From Euryodendron excelsum (lineage: Eukaryota > Streptophyta > Magnoliopsida > Ericales > Pentaphylacaceae): 64,000 nt of DNA. Below are positions 47,266-58,375 of this stretch, piece by piece. The notes beneath the pieces were generated by a model. It was not told where the DNA came from and made no database searches. It saw nothing but the letters and a program-made list of their open reading frames with translations. The stretch covers positions 30,823,336-30,887,335 of the forward strand of contig CM065381.1 of assembly GCA_033060915.1 (NCBI GenBank), given 5' to 3'. A program made the translations under genes and the position numbers. Position 1 is the stretch's first letter. Each line of letters opens with the position of its first letter.

Positions 47266-47270
47266 ATGAA
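47266..47270. repeat. Target-site duplication of LTR A3, right (atgaa)
   Basis: Identical to 42283-42287. Confidence 0.92.
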
Positions 47271-47293
47271 GCCAATGCATAGATGGGTGTCTA

Positions 47294-47593
47294 TTGGATC
47301 TAGGATCTAGTCTGAACTTATTGTTATACTCGATGTATGAGCAATTAGGACTGGGTGAGCTTAAACTGATTAGAATCACACTCCAACTAGCCAATAAATT
47401 CATTAAGGCTCCTAGGGGAATAGTGGAGGACGTCTTGGTTCAAATACAGGAGTTTTATTACTTGGTCGATTTTGTCATTCTAAACACTCATTCAGTTGCG
47501 AATCCCCACTCTCAAAACCAAATCCCAGTCATTCTAGGAAGACCATTCCTTACTATATCCAATGCCATTATTCACTGTAGGGTGGTCTCTTGA
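47294..47593 (+). pseudogene. Athila-type aspartic protease
   Basis: The retropepsin domain matures gag-pol. It starts MDLGSSLNLL, the D-L-G-S-S active-site motif (D at residue 2), followed by YEQLGLGELK, a GIVEDVLVQIQEFYY stretch and the second landmark VILGRPFLTISNAII. Length and order match Athila proteases. The gag-protease junction was split by LTR A3, and the upstream flank has in-frame stops near 47280. The linker to RT is much shorter than in related elements: 'LLDAGIIYPIS' at about 47860 follows only about 270 bp after the protease, which suggests an internal deletion. Confidence 0.88.
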
Positions 47594-47865
47594 AGTTATC
47601 TTTTGGTAACATGATCGTAGATTTGAACATTTTCAATGCGGGAAGGCAAATGAATGTTTATGAGGATATCCGGAAGGTGAGTATCATAGAATCCATTGTG
47701 CAAGAGAACTACGAGAGGTATAGCCATAGAGAATACCTTAGCAAGGGCATTGTTGTTTAGTGAAGGCATAGATTGTTTAGAGGGTAAGGATATCCAAGTG
47801 AATGAGGATACTAGTGATTTAGAGGTCATACCCCTTATGGCGGTAGGTCAATAGACCTTATACTT

Positions 47866-48751
47866 TTGGATGCAGGTATCATTTACCCCATATCCAACTC
47901 TAGGTGGGTTAGTCCAACCCAAATTGTCCCCAAGAAATTCGGGATGACGGTAGTAAAAAATACTAACAATGAATTGATACCCACTAGAATCTCAACCGGG
48001 TGGCGTATGTGCATAGACTACCGTTGCCTAAATGCCATCACAAGCAAATACCATTTCCCCATTCCCTTTTTAGACCAAGTACTTGAGCATGTAGCCAGGA
48101 GGGTCAACTATTGCTTCTTGGACAGGTATTCTGGATACAATCAACTAGAAATAGCCTCGAAGACCAAGACAAGACCACTTTCACGTGCCCCTTCGGCACA
48201 TTTGTATACAAGTGGATGCCCTTTGGGCTTTGCAATGCTCCCGCTACATTCCAAAAATTCATGATGAGCATCTTAGTGACATGGTGGAGAAAGTCTTAGA
48301 AGTCTTCATGGATGACTTTTCAATCTATGGGGACACTTATGAGCAATGCTTAGACCACTTAGAGCAAGTCCTTAAGAGATGCGAGGAGAGCCATCTAGTT
48401 TTGAATTGGGAGAAGTGTCATTTCATGGTGACATAAGGTATAGTTCTAGGATACACCATTTTTGGGAGGGGTATTGAGGTAGATCCGGCTAAGATAGAGC
48501 ATATCCAAAAGTTGCCTACCCCTAGGAATGTGAAGGATGTGAGATCATTTCTTGGGCATGCCGGTTCTTACCGGCGATTCATTCAATCCTTTAGTGCCAT
48601 TTCCCATCCTACGTGTGCCCTTTTGGCCCAAGATGCACCATTTAATTGGACACCATCTTGCCAACTAGCATTTGAGAAACTTAAGGAACATTTGACTATG
48701 GCTTCCATAATCCAACCTCTGGATTGGAGCCTACCCTTTAAGTTTATGTGA
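47866..48751 (+). pseudogene. Athila-type reverse transcriptase
   Basis: The RT palm and fingers are recognisable in three overlapping frames. The first is 47866-48264, with SRWVSPTQIVPKK, GWRMCIDYRCLNA and FLDRYSGYNQL. A shifted frame carries TFTCPFGTFVYKWMPFGLCN (48111-48299). Frame 48185-48436 has FMDD at 48305-48316, then VLKRCEESHLVLNWEKCHF. The thumb/connection (48512-48751) has RSFLGHAGSYRRFI and a FNWTPSCQLAFEKLK segment. Frameshifts near 48170-48280 and a stop near 48434 break it. The catalytic aspartates are retained in the sequence. Confidence 0.92.
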
Positions 48752-49194
48752 TGCTAGTGACAATGTCATAGGAGCTGTGCTAGGACAAAAGAAAGATAAG
48801 AAACCATATGTGCTTCACATACAAGTAAGATGCTGAATGAAGCCCAAGTGAACTACACCACCATTGAAAAAGATTTATTAGCATAGTGTTTACTTTAGAT
48901 AAGTTTAGGTTATACGTGGTGGGCTCTTTAGTAATAGTTTATATAGACCATACTGCCCTCAAGTACTTACTTTCCAAGCAAGAGGCGAAACCTAAGCTAA
49001 TTTGGTGGATTCTTCTTCTTCAAGAGTTCAATCTTGAAATTAAGGACAAGAAGGGAGTGAAAAATGTAGTTGCTGATAATTTTTCTAGACTCCCATTTCA
49101 AGCCCCTAACCATGATAACTCTCGTATCAAAGAGACCTTCCTCGATGAACAACTAATACAATGCCAAACCAGTTCCCACGACTCTCGTCCTTAG
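48749..49194 (+). pseudogene. Athila-type RNase H
   Basis: It opens with CDASDNVIGAVLGQKK (first catalytic Asp present), then after a frameshift and stops (near 48830-48885) continues in the piece 48886-49194. That piece includes VYIDHTALKYLLSKQEAKPKL and VADNFSRL. The order and the 'ADxxSRL' ending are typical for gypsy RNase H. It leads directly into integrase. Confidence 0.88.
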
Positions 49195-49203
49195 TATGCT
49201 GAT

Positions 49204-50142
49204 GTGGCCAACTTTTTGGCCACTGGAGCCATTCCTAGTCATTGGTCCTCCTTCAACAAGAAAAAGTTCCCTAGGCTTGTGAGTAACTTCTTTTGGGATG
49301 ACCCATACCTTTTTAAGTATTGCCCAGATCAAATCATTAGAACGTGTGTGCCCGATGATGAGTTCATAAGTGTGATGAAGTTTTGCCATACACAAGCATG
49401 CGGTGGACATTTTTCCTCTAGGAAAACTATTGCAAAGATTTTGCAAAGCGGTATATATTGGCCTTCTATGTTTAAACATGTCCACCACTTTTTCATGTCT
49501 TGTGGTAGATGCCAAAGGCTAGGGAGTCTCACTAAGATGCATGAAATGCCTTTAAACCTTATCATTATTTTTGAGATTTTCGATTGTTGGGCATCGACTT
49601 TATGGGTCCATTCCCTAGTTCCTTTGGCTATCTTTACATCTTAGTGGCCATAGACTATGTTTCTAAATAGGTAGATGCAAGTCAAATTGTTGAAAAAGAG
49701 CGTCTTCTCTCTTTTTGAGATGCCTCGAGCCATTATTAGTGATGGTGACTCTCACTTTTGTAACCGGTCCATAGGTGTATTGATGAAGAAGTATGGCATT
49801 TTGCATAAAGTTGGCCTCCGATATTGTCCCCAAACCCAAGGCCAAGTCAAATTAGCCAACTGAGAAATCAAGAACATTGTAGAGAAAATGGTCAATCCTT
49901 CTTGTAAGGATTGGTCGTTGCGATTGATTGATGCCTTGTGTGCATATCGAACAGCTTACAAGACCATCTTCGGTGCTTTCCCGTACTGGCTTGTGTATAA
50001 GAAGGTGTGCCACCTCCCAGTGGAGGTTGAGCACAAGGCCTATTGGGCCATTCAGCAATTTAATGAGAGTTTGGATGAGGCAGTGGCTCTTAGAAAATTC
50101 CAACTCAATGCACTTGAGGAACTCCGAAATGATGCCTATTAG
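49204..50142 (+). pseudogene. Athila-type integrase
   Basis: The HHCC zinc-binding part is visible in 49204-49644 (MKFCHTQACGGHFSS and CGRCQR). The core has a first Asp segment in another frame (about 49590-49625), RAIISDGDSHFCN (about 49727-49764) with the second Asp, and GQVK at 49840-49851. Lys (AAA at 49849-49851) stands where the catalytic Glu is expected. A TGA follows at 49861. The later part (49888-50142) has RLIDALCAYRTAYKT and VCHLPVEVEHKAYWA. Frameshifts and the lost Glu make it inactive. Beyond 50142, up to about 50430, a C-terminal piece with KLKSKWVRPY and NGQRLKPYFEP remains. Confidence 0.9.
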
Positions 50143-50429
50143 AATACAAAGGTTTCTAAGGCAATGATGAAAGCTCACCATAACCAACACATTCAAGGAA
50201 GTCTTTTCATGTGCGGCAAAAGGTGTTGCTCTAACATTCTTGGTTACATTTGCATTCAGGAAAATTGAAGAGCAAGTGGGTGAGGCCGTACTTAGTGAAG
50301 GAGGTCATTCCTTATGGAGCAATTGAGGTCCAAAAGATGGACAACAGGGCATGTTTCAAGATTAATGGGCAAAGGTTGAAACCCTATTTTGAGCCAATTC
50401 CCAAGGTCATCGATTGTGGATCTTCTTGA

Positions 50430-52794
50430 TCCACGAAAGTTTGATGTTTGAATGTGGTGCAACCTAAGCCTTAGGAGTAGGTTGGATAGAGGAGTATAGG
50501 TTTAGATGGGTTAGTATGAGTTTAGGAGTAGATTTTCCTCCCTTTTCTTACCTTTTCTCCAATTTTTATTTTATTCTATGCCAGTCTTCGTGCATTGAGG
50601 ATAATGCATCTTTCTCGGTGGGGGGTAGGGCCAGCTTTAGAGGCTTAACCTCTGTCTCTGCATGTTTTTAGTTTTGTGAGCATATCCAACAGACTACAAC
50701 TTTCCATACTGTTCAAGCTAAGTTTCGAGAGGACGTTAGGGCCGAGCAGAGACGTTAGGCTCAGGTGCTAGATGATATCTTGTCACGAATTCGAGGGTAG
50801 CAGGCTGGACTTCTTCATTCCCTGGAGATGATGATAATTTTGGCAGATGGTAGTTAGAGATAGGGTTTAGATGTCATTTGCATGTACATTATATCATTTT
50901 GATGTATCTAAAATTCTATGGTTCATATCAGATGCTAGTTTTGAGCTTTATTGTACATATGTGCTTTCTTATGCTTCGACCTCTTTGTGGTGATGCCTTA
51001 TTCTTAGCTATTGTATTATTGGTTGATCATTCAGCTACTTAGGAGCATTGGTAGAGGTTGAAAGTATCTTTTGGTTTCAACACTATATTTGGTTATCTTT
51101 AGCACATATTTTCATAATTTTCATGTGTATATTTTATTATTCGTAGTGGATGTGTTGATGACTTAGTATGGGACCATAACATGTTCATGAGATTCAATCT
51201 TGGATTTTGGAAAATTATTGTTTTGTATTGTTTATACTTGAGTTTGATTGGCAATTCATCCTTGATTTTTAATGTTTTGTGGGATTTTATCATAAGTACA
51301 CACAAGTGAGGGGATTACATCTTTTGAGCACAAATCATGTCATATAGCATCGTTGTACTATCTTGTGCATTCTTAGCCTTACTTGAGTGAGGATCTTGCC
51401 TTGTGAGCTTTAGGGCTATATTTGTCTTCAAGGAGGGATTATATTTACTCAAAGAGAGTTTCTTGGTTCTTATCCTTTCCAATGGCTTTATTATGTTTGT
51501 ACTTGGTCTATATGCTTAATATTGATTGGTATTGTTAACACTTTTATTCTTTCAAGATCTATTCATGGATGTTTTGGAGATGATTTTAGGCCATGTTTCT
51601 ATCCTTTTGAGCCATGGAGTTTCTTGTTGTTTTCACTACTTTATATAACCACTTTTTTTTGGCCCTGTTAATGTGTGATCTTGATTGAGATGTAATTATG
51701 ATTGAGATATCCTTGCTAATTGAGAAATGAAACTCTTCTCTCTTTAGAAGCTCTTAAAAGAAGGGTAAGAAGACATCCTTGCTAATTGACAAATGAAACT
51801 CTTCCCTCTCTAAAAGCTCTTAAAAGAAGGCTAAGAAGAGCTATGGTTATTGCATAGTTGAGGAAGAAGCAAAAATTTTTTTTAGAAGGGTAGCAAAGAA
51901 GGTGCAAAAAAAAAAAAAGGAGGAGAAATGAAAACAACACAAAAAAAAAAAAAAAAAAGGAAGAAAGAAGAGAAGATAAAGAACAAATGGATTAGTTAGA
52001 GACAAGAAATGTATCAAAATGCTATGGTTTGGGAAGGATGAAGAGTGTGCTTCATTGACCATTACATGTCTTGATCACACATGCATTGTACTATTTAACC
52101 TCTTTATTCCCTTGTTCTCTTACCTTGCAACTATTTGGCCTTTCCTTGAAAAGTCTTTTTTTATCCAAGCATCATTCTCAGGAGATCTTGTTTGAATGTA
52201 AGTCATTACTTATGACCTTTGTTCAATTGAAAGTTAAGCTATGGACATTCTTTCATAAATTCATGTCAAGTTGATACACTTCATTTTTTGTGTTCTTTTG
52301 CATCTGGTTTGCTCTCTTGCATAATATTACATTTACTCCTTTTAGAGCATTCTATTGAGAGGAACTATGTGATTTGTTGTTTGAGAGTGTATGTCCAGTA
52401 AAGATTTGGATTGAGGCTCCAAGGTTGTTAATGTGTGAGTAGGTACATTTAAGCTATATTGCATGATTTAAGCGCACACACACTTCAACCTCATTATTAT
52501 GTCCTTATTGATGGATTCTTACTTGCATTAAGAGAAGGGATATCTTGTTAGAGTGCTTGGGTATAACTTTACAGTACATTTATCTTATTCTAAATCTTAG
52601 ATTGTTGATCATGGATTGATATTTGTGGGTGTCATCACTGTAAACCCTCACGAGACACCACTCATCCACTAGGAATAACCTAAGGGTTCAAAGGCTTGAT
52701 GCATAAACTAAATGCATTTTTGATTCCTATGAAAGTGAAGATTATCTCTTATTTAGTGTTTTGCTAAGGATTAGCAAAAGCTAGGTGAGGGTGG
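50430..52794 (+). other. Athila 3' region without envelope-like frame
   Basis: Non-coding remainder between integrase and 3' LTR. It includes a small hairpin TGCATT...AATGCA followed by a G-rich run (50591-50636), which often follows pol in Athila elements. There are A-rich/purine tracts (51880-51970), a 66-bp tandem duplication (51709-51840) and a purine-rich run AGGTGAGGGTGG (52783-52794) next to the 3' LTR, the likely polypurine tract. A degenerate coiled-coil-like frame near 50700-50850 is too short to assign. Confidence 0.65.
51709..51840. repeat. 66-bp tandem duplication in the Athila 3' region
   Basis: Two copies starting ATCCTTGCTAATTGA at 51709 and 51775 differ by several substitutions. 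Confidence 0.85.
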
Positions 52795-53624
52795 TGATTA
52801 CACTCCAAAAAGTGTAATCATTAGCCCCTAAATAGCTAATGTTAGTCAAAGTAGGCTAGTATTTCTTCTATTTTAATTGGGTTATGATCTTAATACCATG
52901 TTATGGCTGATTTGTACTCCTAAGCTTAAAAGGAGCAAAATAAAGCTTTCGAGGCAAAATGGTTATTTGACCATGCACATGGTGAACAGTATCGTGCGCA
53001 TGCTCGCCCAACCATGCGCACAGTGAACAGTGCCTTGTGCACGCTTCAGCACGTTCTGGGACTAAAATTGAGCTATGCATGACCATAAACAAGATTTAAC
53101 GAGCTAATTTTCACCATGCGAAGACTATCTGATGATCGTGCGCACAATCAGCCAACCGTGCACACAGCCAATGGTAGCTTCATTTTAATTTAGCCTATTA
53201 AGTCACTTTTTAAAAGTACAATTGGGGATCTTAGACATTAGATATAGTTGAGGACGATTTTCAACTACATATTTCTCATTTCTAGGTCATTGTATTAGTT
53301 GATTTCACTTGTAATTCACTTTCTAGTTCAATTGTAATTCAATTTCTAGCTTCAAATCATCATGATTTCAATTCAAAGCTTCATTTCTACATTGGGTATG
53401 AGTAGCTAAATCTTCAATTGGGTTCAATTGTGAAGACTATCCAAGGAATTCAAGGTTTCTATGGAGGCATCTCATGAATTCATAGTCTAATCTTCCTAGA
53501 TCTTAAAATTCTTTGCAATTGATTTTTAGATTTCATAGAACACTTAAGCTATTGATTATATTTGGTGATTTCATTCTATGATTTAGCGATTTGTGAATGA
53601 AATTATCCGAATCGATGGTATTAG
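52795..53624 (+). mobile_element. 3' LTR of the Athila-type element, truncated
   Basis: It begins TGATTACACTCC and keeps the AGTGTAATCA inverted repeat. It is collinear with 38362 to about 39205 and stops where element C begins. The rest would lie beyond element C, outside the window. Confidence 0.88.
53620..53624. repeat. Probable target site of element C, left (attag)
   Basis: The five bases before element C's LTR end. The partner copy would lie to the right of the window, so this is unconfirmed. Confidence 0.45.
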
Positions 53625-53802
53625 TATCGCGCACTGATTTTCTGCCTCGAGTGTGGGTCTTGACTCGGACAAAACTCGATACTCTTTGTGTTAGAACTCA
53701 CTTTCCTTAGAGGACAAGTGGGACAGGGTTTGAACTTGAAATTAATTTGATTAAAGGCTTTTGAAAAAAGGTTTGGAGTCGCCATCTAACATAGTTATCG
53801 GT

Positions 53803-53807
53803 GTATT
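53803..53807. repeat. Target-site duplication of LTR A4, left (gtatt)
   Basis: The partner at 58319-58323 is ctgtt, three of five matching. Aligned with other LTRs, the pre-insertion site resembles gagtt, so the duplication has decayed. Confidence 0.5.
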
Positions 53808-56800
53808 TGTCATGCTCAGATTTTTCACACTCGAGGAATATACACACAAGCGGGAAAAATAATGTACTCTCTCGTTAGAACTCATCCTCCTAGAAGAATG
53901 AGTGCGACTAGGTTTGAATTGAAATTTTAATTTGAATAAAGGGCTTTTGGAAAACATTTGGAGTCGCCACCTAACTTGATTAAGGTGAGTTACGTCACCT
54001 AAAACTAAGCACAATCTGAAGACTACACTTAGGGTTTTTGAAAATGATTTTGAAAATACTTCCTCAAGAGAGGGTTTTTAGAAAAACAGGTTGTTTGGCA
54101 ACCTTTGAAAAATATTTAAGCTCTTTTTTAAAAATAACTTCATTTTGGTCTTTGAAAACAGTGATCTAAGTTCGAAGGTTGGTTACATGTAGGGAAGATG
54201 CACTAAGCCATCACCCTACCCTGTCCTTGTGGTACCTACATGTCTATTCACCCTAGATTCAACTATTAAAGTCTTCGATTAATATATATCCAAAACTATT
54301 CACTTTAGAAAAGAATGTTCAAAAGAATGATGCATGATATGCAAGTGCAAGAAAAGAGAGTTTGAAAATAGATTTCGAAATGGATTTGAAAAGAGATTTG
54401 GGAAGAAGAGTTTTAGAAATTGAAAATAGAAATTTGAAAATAGATTTTAGAATTAGAAACTTGAAATAGATTATGGAATTGGAGATTTGAAAAGAGTTTT
54501 GGGATTTGAGACTTGAAAAAGGTTGTGGAATTTGAAATTTTAAAAAGGTTGTAACCGCACCCATGAGGGTTGCCTATGTATCCCTTCGGAGGAATCAGGT
54601 CAGTCGTAGTTCGGACAAGAGTTCGATAGAAAATAGAAGATTTTGATTGAAAAAAAAAATTGAATTGGAATTTGGATTGGAAGATTGAGAGATTGAACTT
54701 AGACCTAGAATTGAACTTAAAAGAGGATTTAACCCTTGGAAAAGAACTTGAACTAGATTTGAAAAGATAGGGTTTTGAGAAACCTAGACTTAGGAAAGAT
54801 GGAACTTAGGAAGATTTGACTCGAATGTTGAACTTGGAAGATTAGGGAAAGATTAGATTTAGGAAATGTTTGAATTTGGAAAGTTTCACTTTAGGAAAGA
54901 TTTCGAATTAGGAAAATTCCAACTTAGGAAAGTGTCATTTTAGGAAAGTTTTGGTTTAGGAAAGTTTCATTTTATGAAAGGTTTGGTTTAGGAAAGTATC
55001 GAAATATGAAAGGCTTTGAAGGAGGAAATGTCTTGAAATACGAAAGTTTTAAAAGCAAGAAAATTTTGAATTTAAAAAGTTTTAGATTTAGAAAGATTTA
55101 AAGTTTGAGTTTTAGAAAACACTTGAAGTTAGGAAAGGTTTAAGTTTAAGAAAGATTTAGATTTGGAAAGTTGAGATTTAGAAAGGTATGAAATTAAGAG
55201 AGGTTGGAATTAGGAAAGATTTGAAAGCTTAAAGTTTAAGGAAAGATTTAAAAGTTTAAGTTTAGGAAACTTATGCTTTAAGAAGGTATGAGATTAGGAA
55301 GGATTTGAATTAGAAAAGATTTGGATTGGAATGATTGAGATTCCTATTTCCTAAAACAAAGGATTGAATTTTGTTTCTAAAAAGAGATGGTTTGATTTTA
55401 TTTCCAAAAACGAAGGATAGGATTTAGTTTCCTAAATGGGAGATTGGATTTGGTTTCCTAAAATAGAGGATTTGATTTAACATGGATTTGGAAAGATGGA
55501 GTTTTAGAAATCCTAGATTTGGGAAGATTATAGTTTTGATACAGAATTAGGTTTTGGAAACTTATGATCTAGAAGTAAAAAGGTGATTTTGGAAACCTAA
55601 GGTTGGAGGCAATATTGAAAATCGTGTTTTCAGAAAGAAAACTAGGGTTTCCTAATCGTTGGCTCTAGAAAAAAATTTTTTGGAAAGTGAGTTTTGGAAA
55701 AGAGAGACTTTTGGAAAGAAATCCTAGAAAGGAGTTTTTAGAAAGGGATTTGAAAAGAGTTTTTAGAAAAGACATTTTTGTAAAGAGATTGTTGGAAAGA
55801 ATTTTTAGGAAAGCAATTTTGAAAAGGAGATTGGAGAGAGTTTTAGAAAGTATATTGAAAAAAAAAGGGATTTTTAGAAGGAAAGGTTTGGAAAGAGAGT
55901 TTTTAAAAAGTTCATAAAAATATCTCACTTCCTTAAAGCGATTATAACCATAGGAAGATTAGAACCACTTTAAGATAATAGTTTTGAAAACAATGATTTT
56001 GAAAATATGGACCATATTAGTCACTTTAAATGTAACACTTTCTTAAAGCAACCCTAACCACAAAAATGCTATAATCACCCTAGGATTGTGATTTTGAAAA
56101 CAAGGTTTGAAAAAGAAGATTTTGATGCAAGTTTGAAAACGATGTTAATGTAAGTTTTGAAAACGAGTTTGAAAACGAATTTTGGAAGAATGCAAGATCA
56201 TGATATGCACAATGCAAGTTGGGGTCGTGAACATTCAAGGTTAAAGGCTTCACCACATAATCAAGGGGGCCGAACCCACGTGGTCTCCAGTTAGACTAAA
56301 AGAAGGCCCCCGACATGGTGACCTCCAATAGCCTAATCCTACACATGGATAGGGAAGTCCTTTGTTTTAAGCATGCAAGAAAGGGGGGGAAGAAGGTGGA
56401 GGATTAAAATAGAAGAAAACCCAAGTGGGTTCGAAGAGAGAAGAGAGAGGGGGAAGATGTGTAAACTTAAATAGAGAGCCTACCTTGTATCTTCTTTATT
56501 TTGCTTTGCTTTACGCTCTTTGTTTTTCTTGCTTTGCTTTGGTCTTCGCTTCAGTCTCCGTCTTGATCTTCGGAATCTTATCTTAATCTTTGAGAGCTTC
56601 AGGTTGTAGCATTTCAAGTCTTTAATGGAGGCTTTGGAGGCTAGATTATGAGTGTATGGGAGTATATGTGAGCTAGGGTTTGTGTATGGGGCCTAAGGTT
56701 TGGAAAACCTAAAGAAAACTAGGGTTTTGGGAGGCTACGAGCTCTGTATATTGAAGAGTAAGGTTTTTAGACTGAGTTTGTGGACCCCTTTCACGTTGGA

Positions 56801-58318
56801 AGAGACTCTGTATTTATAGAGAGAAGAACAACATAGCGCCTGTTGCAGTGGCGCCAGGCCAAAAATGCTTCTGGCCCCACTAGGAGTGGTGTGAGGCCAA
56901 ATTTTAGCTTGGCGCCACTAGAGCCACTAAGGAAAGTTTTCAAAACGGCAAGCAACGTATCTTTAGAAGATTTGGGCGCCTGTACTAGTGACTACCATGC
57001 AATATTTAGCCTGGCTTCACTAGGAGTGACTCTAGAAAGTTCGGGAATGATTTGAAAGGGCCGGGAATGACCCGAAAGGCTGGAAAGTGACATGAACACT
57101 TAGAATAGTGTCCCGGAGGTAGTAGACTTGAAAAATGATGACAATATGTGTTGGAAGGGTTGACCGGACCATTAGGAGCACAACGGTCAACCGGGCTGGA
57201 AAGCTGCCGGGACGGACTTAGAATGTCCCAGAAGAAGACTCGAGGTTTGGAAACATTATTTAGAATGTTCCCAAAGGTTACCGGTTTGATACTAAGAGAC
57301 GGTATGGTTAGAAAAGGCAACCGGGCCACCAGGGGCAAAACGGTCATTTTGCACTAAGTTTGGCAGAATTGACTTGGAAAGATAATGAAAGGTCAGGAAT
57401 ACTATAAGAAGCATTCCCATGAGGTTACCGATTTGATACCAGAGCTAGTGTGGTTCCCCGGGCACTCGGATGCCTAGGGGTAAAATGGTCATCTTGACCG
57501 GAATGTCTCGGAATTGGCCCAAGACTGACTAGAAGGCACCTAATCATGCCGGATTGTCTTTAAGACAATCTTGGAAAGGTGGACTTACCATTCTGAGGAC
57601 TTAGGTACTTTCTCGAGAAAAGTGCCGGAAATGGCCCTAGGGGTAGTTTGGTCATTGTTCACCGAAGTGGGTTAGCAGGCACCGGTGTTGACCTGGGTTT
57701 TGAGTATTTCTGCCACTTTAATGGCAGTCCCGTGATACAAGGGTTTGTTGGCAATTCCTTATATCGACTTGTTTACGAGTGTTTATGCCACTCTAACGGT
57801 TGCGATGTTTGCGAGTACTTTTGCTACTCTGACGGTTCGCAATCATTCCCGAGACTGCCTAATCTCGGGAAGCTGCTAGATGGACTTAACGCCTGAGGAA
57901 TCAACTTTCTCAAAAGGCGTGCCGAAATGGACATTTCTGCATTAGTAGGCTAGCAGGCACCAAAGGTGGATCGTTCTACAATCTCGGGGACTTGAGGCCT
58001 CGTCCCGGTCGACAGATTTAAAGGGGCTTACCATTCCGAAGAGTTCACTCGAAAACGTGCCGAATTGGATGGTCTTATCACCTCGAGGAATCAACTTTCT
58101 CGAAAGGTGTGCCGAATTTTATTGAAATTGGACCGAACAATGCCCCTAAAGGCATTTTGGTCATTTTGTCTCTATTTGGGCCCAAAAGGCCCGCGAAGTG
58201 ATTGATTAACAGGATTAGACTTGAAAAGTTGATTTTGATTGGAAAATGTACTTATTGACTTGAATACAAGTCTGGATGGACTGGAGACTGCCGAGCCGGC
58301 AAAAATGGGGTGTTTACA
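53808..58318 (-). mobile_element. Solo giant LTR A4 (4511 bp) nested in element C LTR
   Basis: Bounded by TGTCATGCTCAG and GGGGTGTTTACA, inserted within the first 190 bp of element C's LTR, whose sequence resumes at 58319 with GTTAGGTCACC. Orientation is minus: TATA box at 56811-56818, telo boxes at 56673-56681 and 56719-56727, inverted repeats at 56830-56935, and a G-poor sense stretch at about 54650-55940. The donor-like AAG/GTAGGC lies near 56480-56487 (minus). Blocks with 'ttgacctgggttttgagt' (about 57690) link it to the partial LTR at 1-767. Confidence 0.9.
56811..56818 (-). promoter_or_regulatory. TATA box of LTR A4
   Basis: The minus strand reads TATAAATA in ctctataaatacagagtc. Confidence 0.75.
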
Positions 58319-58323
58319 CTGTT
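58319..58323. repeat. Target-site duplication of LTR A4, right (ctgtt)
   Basis: Weak partner of 53803-53807. Confidence 0.45.
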
Positions 58324-58375
58324 AGGTCACCCAAAACGAATGTAATCTAAAGATCAAACTTAGGTTTCTGGAAAT

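Larger units (their letters stand above)
38362..53624 (+). mobile_element. Athila-type Ty3/gypsy element, nested and 3'-truncated
   Basis: The 5' LTR (38362-39618) and 3' LTR (52795-53624, cut) are clearly alike and start TGATTACACT. Next to the 5' LTR lies a primer-binding site of the tRNA-Asp type. Internally it has gag (40167-42244), protease (47294-47593), RT (47866-48751), RNase H (about 48749-49130) and integrase (49204-50142), all on the plus strand, then a long 3' non-coding part. A 4978-bp solo LTR splits it between gag and protease, and element C truncates its 3' LTR. The pol order and gag motifs match the Athila clade. No envelope-like frame is evident. Confidence 0.9.

Noticed and set aside
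50700..50850. Possible envelope-like or captured gene fragment in the Athila 3' region
   Set aside because: Only a short charged, helical-looking frame with stops; no signal peptide or membrane segment and no recognisable family.
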